DNA from: Qipengyuania sphaerica
Lineage (GTDB): Bacteria; Pseudomonadota; Alphaproteobacteria; Sphingomonadales; Sphingomonadaceae
DNA length: 64,000 bases
Direction of reading: 5' to 3'
Assembly: GCF_019711595.1 (NCBI RefSeq)
Contig: NZ_JAIGNR010000001.1
Span: 806,001-870,000 of the forward strand
Every line of letters begins with the position of its first letter. Positions within the stretch are counted from its first letter, which is position 1. A program made the translations under genes and the position numbers. This document shows positions 63,279-64,000 of the stretch, one piece after another. The notes beneath the pieces are model-generated. The model saw only the letters and a program-made list of their open reading frames with translations. It searched no databases and was not told the DNA's origin.

Positions 63279-63722
63279 TCAGCCGCCGCGGCCGGGGCGT
63301 TCGGGACGCTCGGGCTTTTCGGGCTTTTCCGGCTTCTCGGGCTTTTCCGGACGCTCTGCGCGTTCGGCGCGCGCGACGCGCTCTGCCTTTTCGTGGGTCA
63401 CGATGGCGCGTTCGCCTTCGACCTTGGTCACCGTGTGGCGATTGCCCGAAGGCGTCTCGACGGTGTGTACCCAGCCGCCGGTTTCGACCGTCTCGTACTG
63501 TTCGGCGCCGTTTTCATCGAGGATGGCATTGCCATCTTCATCGACGATGAGGACTTCCTCGACGATCGCCTCGCGTGTCACGATGGCACCGTTCTTTTCG
63601 GTGGTTTCGACTTCGGTACCTGCGTCGGTACCGGTGTCGACATCGTCCTGCGCCATCAGCGCCGGAGCAGCCACAGCCAGTCCGAATGCGGCCGGAATTG
63701 CGGCCAGTGTCAGTTTCTTCAT
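63279..63722 (-). CDS. Exported low-complexity protein
   Basis: A 147-residue protein with a signal peptide (MKKLTLAAIPAAFGLAVAAPALMA). An acidic, Val/Glu/Thr-rich middle (VETTEKNGAIVTREAIVEEV) is followed by a Lys/Arg/Glu-rich tail with EKP repeats (RPEKPEKPEKPEKP). No family is recognised. The acidic body and basic-acidic tail suggest a flexible periplasmic or surface protein. It is likely in the same unit as the beta-barrel gene downstream. Confidence 0.65.
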   Translation of the reverse strand: MKKLTLAAIPAAFGLAVAAPALMAQDDVDTGTDAGTEVETTEKNGAIVTREAIVEEVLIVDEDGNAILDENGAEQYETVETGGWVHTVETPSGNRHTVTKVEGERAIVTHEKAERVARAERAERPEKPEKPEKPEKPERPERPGRGG

Positions 63723-63904
63723 TATACAACCCTCCATCGAGCCTTGGCGCTTACCTGGTGCTCGCGCCTGTCACTCGTTCGCCTACCGATCTTAAATTCG
63801 GGCCAATAGGCAAGGTTAGTTCGGCAGAGCGAAAAACCCGCGCGGCGAGTGGTGGCGGCTGTCGTCCCGCCAGCAACGAAGGTTAATTTGGAGTTGCCGA
63901 CCCG

Positions 63905-64000
63905 TCAGTCGAAACCGACGAAGCGGGCTGCCTCGTCAACGCTGCGGCGCGTGATTTTCACCGGGTTCGCCGGGAAATCCTCGTCAGGCCAGCCCATGGC
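63905..64000 (-). CDS. Nitroreductase family protein, C-terminal fragment
   Basis: The window ends inside this gene. The last 31 residues are visible, reading AMGWPDEDFPANPVKITR and then RSVDEAARFVGFD before TGA. The G(W/Y)PDxDFPAN pattern with a closing RFVGF is that of a branch of the FMN nitroreductases. The assignment rests on this short segment only. Confidence 0.55.
   Translation of the reverse strand, partial: AMGWPDEDFPANPVKITRRSVDEAARFVGFD

Noticed and set aside
63312..63360. Short tandem DNA repeat as a CRISPR-like or regulatory array
   Set aside because: It is the coding sequence of the EKP repeats of the exported protein, with a nine-base period and no spacers.
1..64000. tRNA, rRNA, CRISPR, insertion sequence or prophage genes
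   Set aside because: I looked in the gaps and for repeated or transposase-like sequence and saw none. Nearly all of the window is ordinary chromosomal coding DNA.

Overview
The window is a GC-rich, densely packed stretch of chromosome from an alphaproteobacterium, most likely Sphingomonadales and probably Erythrobacteraceae-like. This rests on protein families and gene order: rpmF-plsX-fabH-ihfA-merR; smc with DsbA-like thiol oxidoreductases, a DUF721 (DciA-like) protein and mutY; miaB-phoH-ybeY-CBS protein; a Fur/Mur-type regulator beside a MucR zinc-finger regulator, rimI and tsaB; and a type III ornithine decarboxylase with an RNA leader. Codon use looks uniform. I see no rRNA, tRNA, insertion sequence, prophage, CRISPR array or plasmid module. 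No gap between genes exceeds about 240 bases.

Layout. 1-5.4 kb: end of cysS, a 2OG-Fe(II) oxygenase, a D-2-hydroxyacid dehydrogenase, an S24-type repressor facing two small conserved genes across an array of TCCTA/TAGGA half-sites, small envelope proteins, an MBL hydrolase and a MAPEG protein. 5.5-8.7 kb: L32, phospholipid and fatty-acid initiation (plsX, fabH), IHF-alpha and a MerR regulator. 8.7-18 kb: amidohydrolase, M24 peptidase, SMC, two DsbA-like proteins, DUF721 and MutY. 18-27 kb: serine hydrolase, NudC, FrnE-like DsbA, small lipoproteins including an entericidin, a chemoreceptor and MgtE. 27-37.4 kb: cyclophilin, MiaB, PhoH, YbeY, CBS protein, LysR regulator, acyltransferase, Fur, MucR, RimI, TsaB, nitroreductase and Nfu. 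37.5-46.1 kb: a large M16 peptidase, class II DAHP synthase, a diguanylate cyclase, the ergothioneine genes egtB-egtD and a retropepsin-like protease. 46.2-50.1 kb: a trehalose operon otsB-GH15-otsA whose second and third genes both start at TTG codons overlapping the preceding TGA. 50-54.5 kb: response regulator, phosphatase, TrxB, two tandem MAPEG proteins and a PLP dehydratase. 54.5-61.2 kb: a polyamine region with carboxynor/carboxyspermidine dehydrogenase, the matching decarboxylase and ornithine decarboxylase, which together form an ODC-to-spermidine route. 61.2-64 kb: a third serine hydrolase, a beta-barrel protein, a low-complexity exported protein and the end of a nitroreductase.

The most interesting signal is the leader of the ornithine decarboxylase gene (about 59,880-59,993). 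It holds a 31-codon upstream ORF whose stop codon overlaps the Shine-Dalgarno sequence of the decarboxylase, and two mutually exclusive hairpins sharing one GGACC arm. It probably corresponds to the speF leader family known from alphaproteobacteria; the uORF and switch model are my inference. Other items of note are the shared TCCTA-N6-TAGGA operator found at two loci, four convergent gene pairs sharing their stop codons through a palindromic CTAG or TTAA, duplicated terminators around a small lipoprotein gene, and a 25-bp palindrome before egtB.
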